Positions 36,268 through 49,660 of a stretch of 64,000 nt of DNA are shown piece after piece (positions within the stretch are counted from its first letter, which is position 1; the number at the start of each line of letters is the position of its first letter). Location of the stretch: NCBI GenBank assembly GCA_016165875.1, contig JABBOT010000003.1:27298983-27362982 (forward strand), in the 5' to 3' direction. The stretch is from Acanthopleura granulata (lineage: Eukaryota > Mollusca > Polyplacophora > Chitonida > Chitonidae). Both the position numbers and the translations under genes were made by a program. The notes beneath the pieces are model-generated. The model ran no database searches and was not told the DNA's origin. It worked only from the letters and a program-made list of their open reading frames with translations.

Positions 36268-36520
36268 TTTATTTTTTTTCTTTATTTATTTATTTGACTG
36301 GTTCTTTGATACCGCACTCAAGAACCCTTCAGTTGTATGAAGCATCTGAGAAAGCGAGTACACTGAATCTATGACTCGGATGCTTCAGGAGGGAGCCACA
36401 ACCCCAACTTCCATGTCGATATTTTTTCGTCCTTTGCCGATACTCATGCATAATGGATGGGCATTCCGGTGCCACTAATGGCGGGAACCTGATTGCAATC
36501 CTGGATTCTCTTACCATAAA
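36268..36520 (-). mobile_element. Degenerate SINE, minus strand
   Basis: Read on the minus strand it ends GAGTGCGGTATCAAAGAACC AGTCAAATAAATAAATAAAG, like the family 3' end. The head is too diverged to place exactly. Confidence 0.4.
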
Positions 36521-39010
36521 TAGGAATGTTTAGTTGATCAATGCATATGTCATGGTATCCCATCTGCCAATGCCATCTACCTTACATTGGTAGTAGCCGC
36601 AATGTTAACCTTAATCACCGCTTCCATGTACAGTGAGCCTTTGTTTCCATAAGTGATAGTTTTTTTTCTGTTTCAGTTGACCTTTCGACATGAGCAAATA
36701 ACAGTTGATTTCCCATTTACCTGAGCCTTGTGGACTTTCGTGGCTTTATGTCAGATACTCCAACTCGTTGCAGCCTATGTGTAATGTATGACCCCCTTGA
36801 TTATATGTTCTTCCAGTCATGCAGAATATTCCCCCAAGTTGGTCATCCAAGCACTGGATTGATTTTCACAGCACTTTGTCATTGCCATAACCTTAACGAA
36901 GGTAGACGGTTTTGTTTATGTTGAATGCCAGACACTGAAGAATGGTAATACAAAGTTCAAATCTCCTATTTGACATCAATGTGTACAGGACATTTTATAA
37001 AGCAATTTATTAACTTTGTGAAATGATGCTTTCACATAAAATAGATGAATGCGTGGTGTCTTTATGTTCACGACGTAACCTGCCACTCTTACCCACCCCA
37101 CTCTGGCGACTTAATCGAGTATAATAATTTGGATAAATTTATGTATACAGTACAGGAAAACTTGTGATAATTCTGAAAAACTAAAAGGGTTCTAAATTTT
37201 GCCAACTTTCCATGGTGCGTGAAAATTATTTCAAATCTGCAACATTTGACTGATAACATGATAGTGTGTGATGTTTATCTTAGTACATGTAGTTCCCCAG
37301 AATTACATTCAGGTCATCAGGTATTGGTTGGTTTTGCGACAAGATATTGTGACTGGATGGTGGGTGGAGGGGAGGGGGGTGAAGGATGGGGAACCGTACA
37401 CACGACCAGGCGTTCTAGTTTAACCGTATCAAAAACATCTGTTAATTAATATCGGAATTAAATGAAATTAAATATTTAAGATTTTAGGGAAACTCAGCAA
37501 TTAATGCAGCTTTCAAAAATCTCGAATGTAACAGCAGAGAGATTTATGTTTATATTTAATAGAATGTTAAACATTTGTTTTGGGGTATAAAGATGAAAGG
37601 GTATGAAGTCTTAAAAGGTATGAAAAAACTAGAACAAATTTATACATGTAACGATAAAACGTCCACATAAAGTTTAAATGTTATAATTTTGTTTCATTTG
37701 TAATGTTGCATAACAGAAATATAGCACTTGGAAGTAAGCAAAATCTGAGCAAATTAATTTTAACCAATCAGATTATTTGTATAACTCAAGAACGAAGCTG
37801 TTTCCGCTGACGTCACGCAAACACTGTTTTGCGTTTTAGCAAAAACGTTCGTGGGGTAAAAGTGACGCTTCATCATGTTTCCGGTTTCTCTAGCATGGCT
37901 TCATAAGAATTCCAGGTTAGCAGTTGCTTTATAGAGTTGCTAAGAACATCAGGCAAATGTTCGTGACAAATCAGGTCTGTTTCCACATGTCTACCGAGAA
38001 AATTAGGCTTACAGCATCTGTCTTTTAAAACTGTTTTGACCAACTGGTCCCTAGCAGCAGTCATGACGTCATGAAATGGATGAAACCTTACTAAATCGAC
38101 GCTATAACTCCAGGCTCCCAAAACCAGCAAGCCACATTGTTTTGAGACGAAAAGGAAAATGTTGACTTCCAGATGTTGAAAGGTAAAACAAACCAAAAAG
38201 AAAAAAAAAGCAAAAAAGGATATTACATTGTTACATTTGTACCAAGTATTTTTTTCAACAACTGATGACATTAATTCTCATATGACGTTTCGTGTTATTA
38301 AGTCCAGTGAGATTCAAATAACAACTTTCTCTACCAAAATATTTACTTTCCAGCCGCATAATTTGTGGACAAAAAGATACAACAACCTAAGCCCTTAAAC
38401 ATTAATATCTTAATACTGACCGCTTGACTGACATATTCCTGCTGATAGATTAAGCCTAGGAGATGAATTGCTTAAAACATTCACACTCATGAAATTCTGA
38501 ATTGTTTCAAACAGGTTTAACGGACATTATCCAATGGGCATATCAAAGTATCTTGAAAAAACAGGTGATGTCCTGAGGAAGAAGTCTGCCAAGAAAATAC
38601 AACTGAAGCTGTTTTTAAGAAAAATGGGTAGCATTTACTTTGAACGAATTTTTCACATAAAAATTGCTCTATTATATAGGGTGGTGTAATAGAGTAGTGT
38701 TATGCCCTTGGACTTTGATTCGTTGCATGGATTAAAATTTGTTATTATAAACGTATTTAAAAGCTATTGAAATAATACAATGTTGAAAAACTAGGAGAAA
38801 ATCGTTGCTGAAATGTGAATGCTGCACATTTTCACCAAACCCATTCATTTTACAAGTCGGCATGTTATACTAATTTCTCGTGCAAGTCACTTTTGTCCGC
38901 TTTATCGACGTTATGCTGTGGTTTGAGATCATGAATAACTTTGAGATGCTTCTTTCCCAGTCAGTTGAATAAATTGGCCGGCTCTTGAGAAATATTTCAA
39001 CGGTTTCCTT
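36521..39010. other. Spacer with two weak exon-like frames
   Basis: A minus-strand frame at 37873-38271 (132 codons; its second half looks protein-like) and a plus-strand candidate exon at 38515-38627 (acceptor tttcaaacag, donor ATGG|gtagca, encoding NGHYPMGISKYLEKTGDV in part) are seen. Neither can be joined to other exons. TGACGTCA occurs at 37808 and 38064. Confidence 0.25.
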
Positions 39011-39367
39011 TCAAACAAAACAGAGCTGTGAAGGCCAGCAACAAAAGGAGCAGTAAGTAAAGAGCGGATCCAAAAACGAATCTCCAGCTGGTTGCCTCCA
39101 AATCAGACGACAGTCTTGACGAAGAAGCTGTTCTAAATACGGCACAAACCCTTCAAGTGCGTGGGATATATTCCGATTTCCTTGCGATGCCTGCTGACGG
39201 GAAATGGTATTACGCAAACCGTCTCTACACCAGAAAAAAAGGACGAGGTTACGATTTGATGGCCGGATCCGATGTATTATCTTGACGGAATCCTGCTTCC
39301 GCTTCTTGTAAAACACTGGCATCTCACGCTGTAATACAGTCCCCACTCTAAAACCTAACAAGGCCAA
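39011..39367 (-). CDS. Uncertain 118-aa ORF
   Basis: ATG-initiated minus-strand frame with an Arg-rich body (RIRPSNRNLVLFFWCRDGLR) and a hydrophobic, Cys-rich end. It lies 270 bp downstream of the stop of the membrane-protein gene on the same strand. It may be a small gene, part of that gene's 3' UTR, or chance. No family recognised. Confidence 0.25.
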   Translation of the reverse strand: MALLGFRVGTVLQREMPVFYKKRKQDSVKIIHRIRPSNRNLVLFFWCRDGLRNTISRQQASQGNRNISHALEGFVPYLEQLLRQDCRLIWRQPAGDSFLDPLFTYCSFCCWPSQLCFV

Positions 39368-39636
39368 TGCATTAGACGCGCAATATTGACTTGCGTCATT
39401 TATATCAGCAAAGTTCCATATTTTATGCCTTCATTTCCCCAGTCACACGCAGACTTTAATGCTTGAAATGCCACCTTTTGTCACCAAAGGAAACCAACAA
39501 AAAACTCCATCCAATATGGTAGCTTACAACCTCCATTAGACACATATCAAAATCGCCAAAACAAATACTTGGAAGCCACGATCATGGCAGGCACTCCTTC
39601 CTGGATTTAATGCCAATTAATTGGGCCTACAATGCT

Positions 39637-42600
39637 TCATCTCTCTTCTCTGCTAGGAATAAGCCCTGGTCTGAAGCTAAGAGCTGTCATTATCAGCTTC
39701 CTCATGTGACTTATTTGATGTGACGTCATATCCCTGTACATCGTGAATAGACGTCCTTTGGCGGCAAAGTCTCGCAAGATCTCATGGGAATGCACGGGTT
39801 TAAGATTGGAGTTATACATGGCGTTGGCTGTGAGGCGACGCGAGCCTTCGTCGTTCGTAAATGTTATGATCAACTGACCTGAAAATAAGAAAGAAAATTA
39901 TCCAGTGAGAAAGAAAAAACTGAAACTATGAAAAATGAACTTAACTTCATTGCTGTGTCCCTCACGTTCAGTGGTGATGAGTTCTTTAGCGGAACCCGAA
40001 ATTGCACTGTGTATAGCGCGTCAGTATGTGCTGCATGTGGTGCGGTGTGGTTTTATCAACAAAGTGCATGATAAAACTATGAGAGTGTCAAACACTTACT
40101 CCAAATGATAGCAAAGGTTCACTGTTGTAAGTCTCAACTGCCGTGGGAAAAGGTTACCTGACTGTGACAGCAAACAGGAAGATCAACTATACTAAATGAC
40201 ATCATGTAATAAACTTGAATATTACTGTCGCTTAAATAACAAACCGAGTAATTTAACAATGAGTCATCTAGGATAAATGTATTAACGATATTTTACTTGC
40301 TATTTTCTGACCTGTTGTTTTAGCCTACCGTAAAAGAAAAGATATTAAGTAATACTTATGAGATCGCAGCAAGGACTGTGTAATGACAGATTCACAGGGT
40401 TCCCACACCTGTTAAACTGAATGATACATTCTTAAGCTGCTAATCATAATTATGATAACTACATCTTGATGGAACGATTCATACTTTGTATTTGTCGTGT
40501 TGACTCAACATAAAGTATCGAAATGATATTGCCGTAGACACCAAAGTTTTGATGAAAAACCTCCTGCACGTAGGTCAACATATAATAACACTTTCCCAGT
40601 CCAAAATAATCCTCGTCACGTTATGTCCACTTTACTTCATCAAAGAACTATGAGTTTCTGGTGTTGTGATAGGGCTTTAAAATGGGACTCTAGTCTTCTA
40701 TATAATGGAGAAAAATTCCCACAACAAATACTTGTCCGAACTGACCACACAGCGTTGTCAAACTGTTGTCAGCATATGACTGGTGTCTATGACATAGCGT
40801 TCCATTGAGACAGCAGTATAAAATATGTCGATACTGTGATATGCTTTTAATAATAAGATACCACCGTAAAATGGCCAAAAATAAGGCTGAAACCGACATT
40901 ATCCCCAAACACAAACGAAACAAAAACAAACCTGCCTCACCTGTAATAGACTGGGCATATCGTATAGTCGAGACGGTAAGCTCCACGCCGGCAGCGCTGG
41001 GACGGCTTCCCGTGGCAGGGGACCCGGATCCCGGCCCCAGGAGACTAGTGGTCGACGTGCCGCCCTTGTCGCAGTCAACGAAAACCATGAAGAGCTTGAC
41101 CCGCGGGAGACAGCGCACCTCGTCCTGGCTCTGGATCAAAATGTGAGGTTTGATGGCGACCTTGACCCCGTCAAGGCCGCGGAGTAAGGTGTCCGTAATC
41201 GTCTGCACCAGGAAACCGTTATCCTTATTCAAGACCACGATGCAGATCTCGTTCTTCAAGGAGACCCCGTGTTTTGGAGAATAGGACAACACTCCGTTCT
41301 GAAAGAATCGAAGAATTTTTGTAGTCCGGAAGGCTAAAATGGGATAATCTGCAACCACTGGGGGTTGATGTAAATGGGATGACTACGCAAACTTGTGGGG
41401 AAATGTTCTCTTTACAAGATACAAAATGCAAGATATAAAGCGAAAGTATGGGACAAAAACTGACCTATTGTTACAAAAAAATTTCATGGCGATTTACCAC
41501 CAAGTTTCGCATAAACCTGAATAGAGAAAAGTAAATAATGCCTCAAAATTAGGTAAAGTTAAAAAAATAAGATTTTCAATGTTTCAAGATCAATCACACC
41601 TCATGATGAACATTGTCATATTTCTTATTCCCGAGGAACAAAAAAATAGCTAGTACGATAACTGAAATGATTTTAGTCACAGAACATATGATATAGGAAC
41701 TCTGAAAGGAGGTATCGTTTGAAATATTTGAGAAAAAAATGAACAGATTTAGGTGTGGTGTTGAAATCGTATGGTGATGTACCTTAGTCTGAGCGTTGTT
41801 GCTGTTCACCATAGTGGCCCCGTTAGTACAACCTGTTGCTATGGCCGGACGAGGTTCCCTCTCTACTGCGGCTTTCTCAACGACCCCTGCCCTCACAGGC
41901 CGGAGGTACAAAGCCGAGAGATACTTCTGAGGCACGAGAATGAGGAGGAGCTCAAAGATGATCACCAGTACCATCCCGGCACCCATCACCTCTGTAAAGA
42001 GAGTAGAGAAAAAGATTACTGCGATCCACCAGAACAAACATTGATGGAATGGATTAGTTGTTTCTCAATTTAAATTTCCTGAAATGGAAACATACCGTTA
42101 CGTACAATTACTATCAGCCTATAGACAACTGGAATGTGAGAGGTCCAAACAGAGGTTTCCACCACAATTCGCTTTCAGACTTTTCAAACAGATCAAAATG
42201 TAACTCGCCTGTACTGCTGCTAAGAATCCCTCACAATGGCTGAATCCATAGGGACCAAAATATAGTAATGTTAATCAACATTAGCTCTTTGTGACAGACT
42301 TCGCATATAATTTAACGAAACAGTAAGTGTCTAGCTTTTGATATTTGACCATGTTTCTTAGTAGTTTCCCTACATATTTACCATCACTCTGCACTCTGTT
42401 CTCCACAGTAGTCAGCGATGTTCTCATGATCCGGTATTGTTCGTGAAGAGCGTCCAGTTTGCGGAGAATAGCGGACAGCTTCTCGACCAACATCCCGTTC
42501 ACATCGGACTGATTCAGTACTTCTTTCTCCATGACTTCCCGTGCGATGACCTGCTCTTTGAACGCCATTTCCAGCATCTGAAGCCGATTGGAGATGTCGG

Positions 42601-45600
42601 AGAAAACGTGTTTCCAGGGACACGTGTCTGGGGTTTCGGACATGCACGTGTCATTGTCTCTTGAGAAGAACACCTCAGCGCTCCATGTGACGAGTGTGTA
42701 AGCCCCAATCAGGGCAAGAAAGCATCTGGAATCAGATATGTAATGATATGTAAAGGTTGTATACCATCTGGACATGGAGAAGAGGGCAACAAGAACAACA
42801 ATGAATATAAGCAACGATTGTTTATCGCTGAAGTATATGTTGAAACTGTTAAAATACTATGATGGTCAGATTAACGGTGTAAGAAACCAGAGTGCCCCAC
42901 TTAAACCACCTACCTTTGGAAAAACAATGAACTTTTCCACATGGGACAGGTTCCTTTGTTTCGCTCAAAACCAGTGTAAGTTAAACCCTCTTCATTTCAC
43001 TTCACTGTATGTCGATTGCCAGGTGGCCAGCTTTCCTAAATGTCCCTTTGTAAAGTGCTTGTCAGAAACTAAATTTATTTTTAACACATCTGGTATTTCT
43101 GCTAACGCCATGCTCCTAAGACAAAATCATCCTCAGAAATAGCATAGAAAGATTCGAACCATCGGCCTCACTGATCACAAGCTGATCAATGGTACATGGG
43201 CAAAAAAAGCTTGAATTTAAAGAGTAAGCTAGAATGTTAAAAGCCGTTGTCACAGTTTTCACAGAACATTTCTATCGTCCATGGATGGTATTTATTTTTC
43301 TAGGGTATTAGTGTTTAACAAAATATGGCTACCTCGACAAACGGGAATTTCTTTTTTTAAATGAGAGGCACGCCGCTTATCGACAAGACAGTAAAACGAA
43401 ATTCTTGCCAATGAGCTTACATCACATCTCGCTGAAGGAAAAAAAATTGTTGTTTCATTACTTGTTTATTAAAAGTTGTTGTCGGAGTTTCTCCAGCATA
43501 TCTATAAAGCCTGATAGGTTTTACCTTCTAGCACGATAAATACTATCCCTAGTAACAAAGACGACAATCTAGCTGACAAATAAAATGTGAACCTGTGAAC
43601 TCTTGCCGAATGAGATTCCCCTGTTTATTCCATGTTAACTGATATTCTGGATTTCTCGTTGTATAACTTGGTTGAAAATAACAGGGTATGAAATTAATTT
43701 TTCACTGTTGAACAAAACATATTTTTGCGTTACAGTTTAGGTACGTATATTATCATTTTCCGTTTTCAAAAGTTTTTGCAATTAATGGTCATAGTTTTCG
43801 TCCTTTTTGGATTAACTGACATTGCTTCACGCATCTGGAGCTTTCGGGAAGACTAATAAGACGTAATCGTAATGAGCTGCCTTTTTATTGTTCCTGCTCA
43901 ATTTTGTTACAAGCTGGGATTTCAAATCTGCTTAGTTTCAGTGATACATGTAGAAGAGTTTGTTCTGGAAATCCTGAGACACCCATTAAAATAGCTTATG
44001 ACTCTTTTTCGCCAATCCTAAAGGGTTCAAATACTAATAGGTTTTCACCATTATTGGCCCTGTGGTGAACATATCTGAGACTAATCGGCCTGGTCGTCGC
44101 GATAATGCTGGGGAGCATTTTCACAATGCACACTGGTGCATTTACGGTTATTGATCCTGTTTGCCGCCAGAAGTGTTTGGTGGAGTGAAAGACCGAAGGC
44201 CGGGGATATAAAGCTAGAAATACGACACCATCTCTATGGCATTTTTAACAACCCATAAAGCACACAAAGTATGCTATTCCAGTTCTCAGGATTTTTTCAC
44301 AGAAGCCGTTCGAATGCACATGTTGATGCTTTCAACAAATGTTTCAAACTGCACAGTTTCGTCTCAGAATAGCTGACGAAATGTTAAAATCACCAGCTTT
44401 TAGCTAAAAATTTGATGCATACAAAACCTCTTACAGACAAATTCTCTGAATACAGGTGCATTCAGAAAATGGCTTTCTAGATTGCATTTTTAGTTGGCAC
44501 ATCTGGGGTGTTCCAACACGGCAATTGCAGTTCATTTAATGTAGAGGTGAATGACTAAGGAATGAAACAAGAAATTAGCAAAGGAACTTGTTAAGCAGCA
44601 ATACATTGGCATTTCTAGAGGGAATGCCATGGTTAGAGCGTTATTTTTGTTTACAAATGTGTCTGACATCGGTACGAGTGAAACATTGGGTACGAGATAC
44701 ACATTTTATCAGTAGCTCTGTAACAATTGTGTCTGAAATTCTTACCAGTGGCACACTGGGTATGTGATGCACATTATCATTAGCTCTATACAAATGTGTC
44801 TGGAATTCGTATCATTAGAACATTGGGTATGCCATGCTTCTTTATCATTAGCTCTGCACAAATGTGTATCCCCATGCCCCAGACTCATAAACGTTAAATG
44901 TGAGGTTTGATTCTTACTTATATTAAAGACTCTAACATGAATTGTCAGTCAGATCAAGAACTAGTGGGATTAGTGTGAATTTAATGTGACTGGTTGGGTT
45001 GTCGTGTCTGGTGTCTAGAAGGCGATGCTGTGGTGATATGACGGGAATGATGTTGAAAGCAGCACTGAGCCCCAATCAAACAAAGAAACCATACCGTACA
45101 CCCTTTACCAATAGCTCAGTGCAGTGAGTAGCACATTCAAATCGGTGAAACATAGCATAAGCAATGCATTTTCAACCACGTCGTATGTGATACGATTCAA
45201 CACATGCAGAAATACATCGTAATGTTTGTCTACAAGGTCACCACTTTCAGGGCACACATGCAAATACATAAAATGTGTGACGTGTCAGAGGTCAAGGTAA
45301 AAATATTAAAAGTTTCTGGCTATACTCTGTTTATGTTTTAAGATCTCCCTTAAGGATTCCCTAAGACAGATACCCTAGGACGTATGTTTGGAAACATGTT
45401 CCCATAATCCTGGGTTTTCCACTTTCCTTTCGGCAAACACGACGTAAAGCCCATGCTTAACAATTCAAGAGGAGTTTGTGGCCGGACAATAGAGCCCTTT
45501 GGACAATATAAGTAATTCATTACTACGAGGCGACGATATAAACCTACTGAATTCCCCAGAAGTCGAGCTTCCGACAACCGCGAGAGTCTACCTCCAGGAA

Positions 45601-45900
45601 AGGCCTTTTAACTTTATTAAGCTTCCGGAATTACGAGGTGGCTGTTTGTTCTGAACTCATCCGGAACGATCGAAAGTAATCGGGATTAAATCTCAAAGAG
45701 GCCACATGCATGTTCTCCCAGTTGCAAGGGTTACAAAGCAACCACATGAAAAGATTCGCTCCGATATTGGCTAGCGAAGACACGATGGCCCCTGGTATCA
45801 TTGCACAAAATAAGACAAACTGATCAAAGAGAATAAGCCACAAACTTTTGCCTATGTGATGTTTTATCCTGAGGGTATTAAAACGAATCACCAAATACAT
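39637..45900 (-). CDS. Unrecognised multi-pass membrane protein with coiled coil and C-terminal alpha/beta domain, 532 aa
   Basis: Seven minus-strand exons in transcript order: 45900-45635, 42725-42382, 41991-41783, 41701-41600, 41516-41498, 41357-40941, 39878-39637. They total 1599 nt and fit in phase at every junction with GT-AG sites, ending in TGA. Residues ~19-56 and ~90-110 are hydrophobic, ~112-203 form a Leu/Glu/Lys-rich coiled coil (NRLQMLEMAFKEQVIAREVM...), ~207-226 and ~277-297 are further membrane segments. Residues ~314-532 look globular with alternating strands and helices (EICIVVLNKD, VKVAIKPHIL, KLFMVFVDCD, GQLIITFTND, RLFTMYRDM), as in Rossmann/flavodoxin-like or TIR-like folds; that fold is inference. 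No family was recognised. The first exon (ATG at 45900) and the 19-nt exon are the weakest parts; exons 2, 3, 6 and 7 are strong. ATTAAA lies ~30 bp past the stop. Confidence 0.65.
41498..41516 (-). CDS. Candidate 19-nt microexon of the membrane-protein gene
   Basis: Needed because the exon before it ends in phase 0 and the exon after it begins in phase 1. A pyrimidine-rich acceptor (tttctctattcag) precedes GTTTATGCGAAACTTGGTG, followed by gtaaat. It adds six codons (VYAKLG) plus one base and repairs the frame exactly. Confidence 0.5.
44652..44868 (+). repeat. ~69-bp tandem repeat, about 3 units
   Basis: Three diverged units share ACAAATGTGTCTG, CATTGGGTA and TATCATTAGCTCT in the same order. 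It lies in the large first intron of the membrane-protein gene. Confidence 0.8.
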
Positions 45901-48900
45901 CTAAGTCGACAGTAAAGCTGTTTGTTTTTTTTCGCGTTATTGCGAAGAAATTGTTTAAACCTTTAGTAGCGTTGTAAATTTATCAAACAACAGCTTTCTT
46001 AACGCTGTTAAGTCATGTTTTTTTTTTAAAAGTAAACGTCTTTTATTTCACGGAATTTTTCAATTGATGTTTTACGCAATGCACAGGAATCTTTCATGTC
46101 AGTGTCCACAGTCGTGTGTATCACAACAGAAAACCAGACAGAACTCTACAGGAAACCACCACACCGTCATAGGTATCTGAAAAGCACACTGATGTAAGGC
46201 TGCAACCAATACAACACGAGTATCATGGGAACCAAATCCATTTCAGTTCATGTGCTAGTTGTCTATGTTGATAGTTCTATCAGTGTGAAACCAGCAATGT
46301 AACATTTTTCATGGGAAAAGAAAATCTTTAAGCGACCTGAGAAAGACTTCCTTGCCTATGAAACGAATGTACATAGGCCTGTCGTCTGTATTTTACTGCG
46401 AGCATGACAGAGCTCTTTTAATGCAGTGAGCTAGGTGTAAATCTTTTTCAACATTTTAGTTTACAATCGGGCTGCTGACTGATTCCTAGTAGGATGAATT
46501 GGAGAGCATTAGATTCACAGTATAAATGTCTCCAGCATGTCGTGGTTACAGCCTCCAATGGAGGAGACCCACAGAGGATGGTTCACTGTGTCTGTCTTCT
46601 ACAACCAACTTCGACAGTTCCATTTATTAACACATCAAAGGCCTTAAAATATCCCTCATATTCTAAACATGGAGGTTTATTCGGATAAAGTGTCAGACAG
46701 ACCTCCCCACAGTAGCAGACGTTCAGGTCGCCCTGACATGATCAATGAGGCCAGAGGGCTAGGTATGCAGTAGAATGGTGATTTGCAGAGTGTCTCTGTA
46801 CCCAGCTTTGGGGAACAAACTAGTTGTCATCAGAGACTTGATGACAACAACCATCCGTGTAAATTCCTCCAGTACCCTGTTCAAACGGTCAAAAACCTAA
46901 GCTGGTTTGGTTTTTTTGTCCGTTCACACGACGCTATGGCTTATTGCCAGAGAAATTAGAAACACTTCACCCAATCCCTGACTTCCCTGGTGAAAGGCTT
47001 TACACACAATGTGATAGGGAAATACAGTACTGTCCGACAAGGTATATCGAACCATAACTTTTGGCAGCAATTTTCTTAATGATACATACAGATTTTAGAA
47101 TTTACAGTTATTGTAAAAGTTTAGATCGGCCATGATTGATGACAGTTTCAAAATGAAGGACATTCTGACGTATGTCAAATCATTGTAAAGACGTGCATCA
47201 AAATTCTCTACAAATATGTCCGTTCTCTATCCTAAACCCCAAGGTTACGAAGTTATTCTGGACTTACGTGAGATTTAGCCTTGACTTGTGATATTATTCT
47301 CGAAGCTTGATCTGAACTGTTAAGTCCAATCCATGTATCAAAGTTAAAGTCATCACTTAAGTCACGATTTTTGAGCAGTAAACTGTCTTTAAGTTGAGAC
47401 TAAGTCTGACTCAAGTCTTAAACTTGTGATCTTTGTGATCCTTAGGCCAGGTAAAAGAGATGGGATTAGGAAACAATATCGACGCAAGAAAGCGTTTAAA
47501 GCAACTCATTTGTCTTCTAATGATTCACTTCTAATCAAGATGCGGCTATAACACATACGATGTGGTGCTTCACCTTAATAATTATCTCATTCACTTTGAT
47601 TATTTAACCCCTACTGAAGTCATACACGATTTCAGCTGTGTGGAATGTTTAAGTTTTTGGCATATTACCGTTTGTAAAACTCACTTTTCTGCGTATTATA
47701 CTTCCTGGAATTCAATGCGTTTACTCCTGGTCATATGCTTTCGCTGTTCCACAGGGAACATTTCCCGTGTAAAGTAACTCGGATAAAGTATGTGGGGTTC
47801 ATTATCTTACTGAAGGTTTGTGATGTCCATTTGTGGGAAAACTGGCAACGTAATACTCATGTGTAGCAAGAGGACAAAGGTCAATCGTGTTCGAACCCCA
47901 GTAGCCATTGCACAGGTAAAAGGCACCTTATTACATCGATGGCCAATAGTTTCTTACAGCCAGATAGCAAGTTTGTGTCATACAAAGAACAAACCACCGC
48001 TTCCCACCCGAAATCTATTCTCGACACCCAGACAATTCTCAACGGAATTGCCCTGCATGGTCTAATTCTGAATCCTACTGATGGATTGCTTGTCATTGGT
48101 TTTCGCCTATTTTGCGAAGCCGCTAATTTGAGGGTAATCAGTTCGACCCTCATTATCCCGCTAGAAGCATTCGTGGCACGTTTCCATATTTACAGTTATT
48201 GATCCGTTATGTGACCTGAGAGTGAGGAGAACTACACATGTTCGTGAAGGCGAGGTTGAAGAAGAGATACCCGAGACTTCAACCTCTTTAAAGCAACATT
48301 TAACATAATTATAAATATATAGTGCCGTTTCGATTTCCAGGAAAGAGGCAAGTGTGACAAGAAAAAAATAGAGAATCCGACATTTTGACGTTTCTTGAAG
48401 ACGATGTAAAAAGCGGAACATTCTTCTGAAGGTCCTAAACAGCATGATAGGATTTCACCTCTGGTGTATTTATTAACCGGGCTAGAACTCTCCAAAGACG
48501 TGCATGAATAAAATATCAGTAAACGCCAATAACCAAGCGTTCAAGCAAATCTAGAAATGATTTCTTATATCTCGCTGTGAATGCTCATGGGGATTTTATG
48601 TATGAATACCATGCACTTGTTTAGAGTGGGAACACAAACGGACACATGTGATTAACAGTTGCGTTCAAATGACCAGTATAGCTTCCTTATAGGTTTTATT
48701 CGCATTGTTTCGTCTGTAGCCAGTATACATATCACTCTGTTACTCTGATTGGTTTCGGGTTCATTTTGAGCTCCAGCTGGTTCCCCTGTAATTTTTGATT
48801 TGTTTACCCCAGGCAGTTCTAGTTACCTCCCATAACCCTGACTGCTGTCGTGTTTAATGTGCAAAACGGGAATAGCGTTGCACACGAAACAAAGGAATAT

Positions 48901-49199
48901 ATATAAATAAATACATACAGGTTATAAAAAAGTTTTCCTACACATACTATACTGTAAAGTTTTGTCATTCGGTAGAAAGTCTTCAAAACTCTCGGCGTGA
49001 AAGTTTGTGTGAATAGCTGATTAGAGATTGTGAGTTTTTTAGTTTGTTTACACCTCTTGTTACATGTTGTTTCCTCAGTACTGAGCTATAAAACTTACTT
49101 GATGAGTGGTACGGGAACCAGAATTCCTCCTTCCCTCCAAGTAAAGGGTGTGACGTAAACTGCCCTCTTAATAATTCAAGGCCTTGTGATGTGGATAGA
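45901..49199. other. Spacer, no gene recognised
   Basis: Only short frames. The pair at 47881-48202 is open on both strands and includes a B-box-like GTGTTCGAACCCC at ~47887, suggesting repeat-derived sequence. Confidence 0.4.
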
Positions 49200-49424
49200 C
49201 TAATCAGCCCATGAGACATTGATCGGAATTCTACGTGACAAATCAAACTGAGCCTGCCCTAATTCTCCTTCAGTTTTCACCGCCTTGTTGTGCTTTCTTG
49301 TAGCCCCCTGTATTACATGCCGATCGTGTCGTGTTTTTAAGGTACGAGAAATTCCCTCCAAAGGATGCAAAGGACTACGAGGACATAACACACTGACTTG
49401 CGTACAAATAACACAACAACATGC

Positions 49425-49660
49425 ATATGCATTTATACCTCCGCCCAGGGATGGTATGTTTTTCCGGGGTCCGTTTGTCTTTTCTGCGTGTGTTTTTGTT
49501 TGTCCATCTGTATGTCTGTTTGAAGACAGTAAAATACGGATTTGGATAACATTTACCGCACTGATTGACCTTGGGCAAAGCCCCATGAAATCAGCTAAAT
49601 TTTGGCCGTGATCAGTATCGGCATCCGGACTCACGGATTTTTAAACTTTTCCTCACCATT
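49425..49660 (+). repeat. Probable interspersed repeat
   Basis: Starts with CCTCCGCCCAGGGATGG, followed by TTTGT/CTGT-rich sequence and ends in GGCCGTGATCAGTATCGG CATCCGGACTCACGGAT. This arrangement resembles repeats common in invertebrate genomes, but no second copy is in the window. Confidence 0.3.

Noticed and set aside
43140..43210. Possible tRNA gene on the minus strand (GGTTCGAATC B box)
   Set aside because: No matching A box at tRNA spacing and no acceptor stem; likely chance or a SINE relic.
45350..45577. 75-codon minus-strand ORF inside the first intron of the membrane-protein gene
   Set aside because: The only acceptor nearby puts it out of phase with the preceding exon.
49200..49634. 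Overlapping ORFs on both strands
   Set aside because: The sequence is a TTTGT/CTGT-rich interspersed repeat; openness is due to composition.
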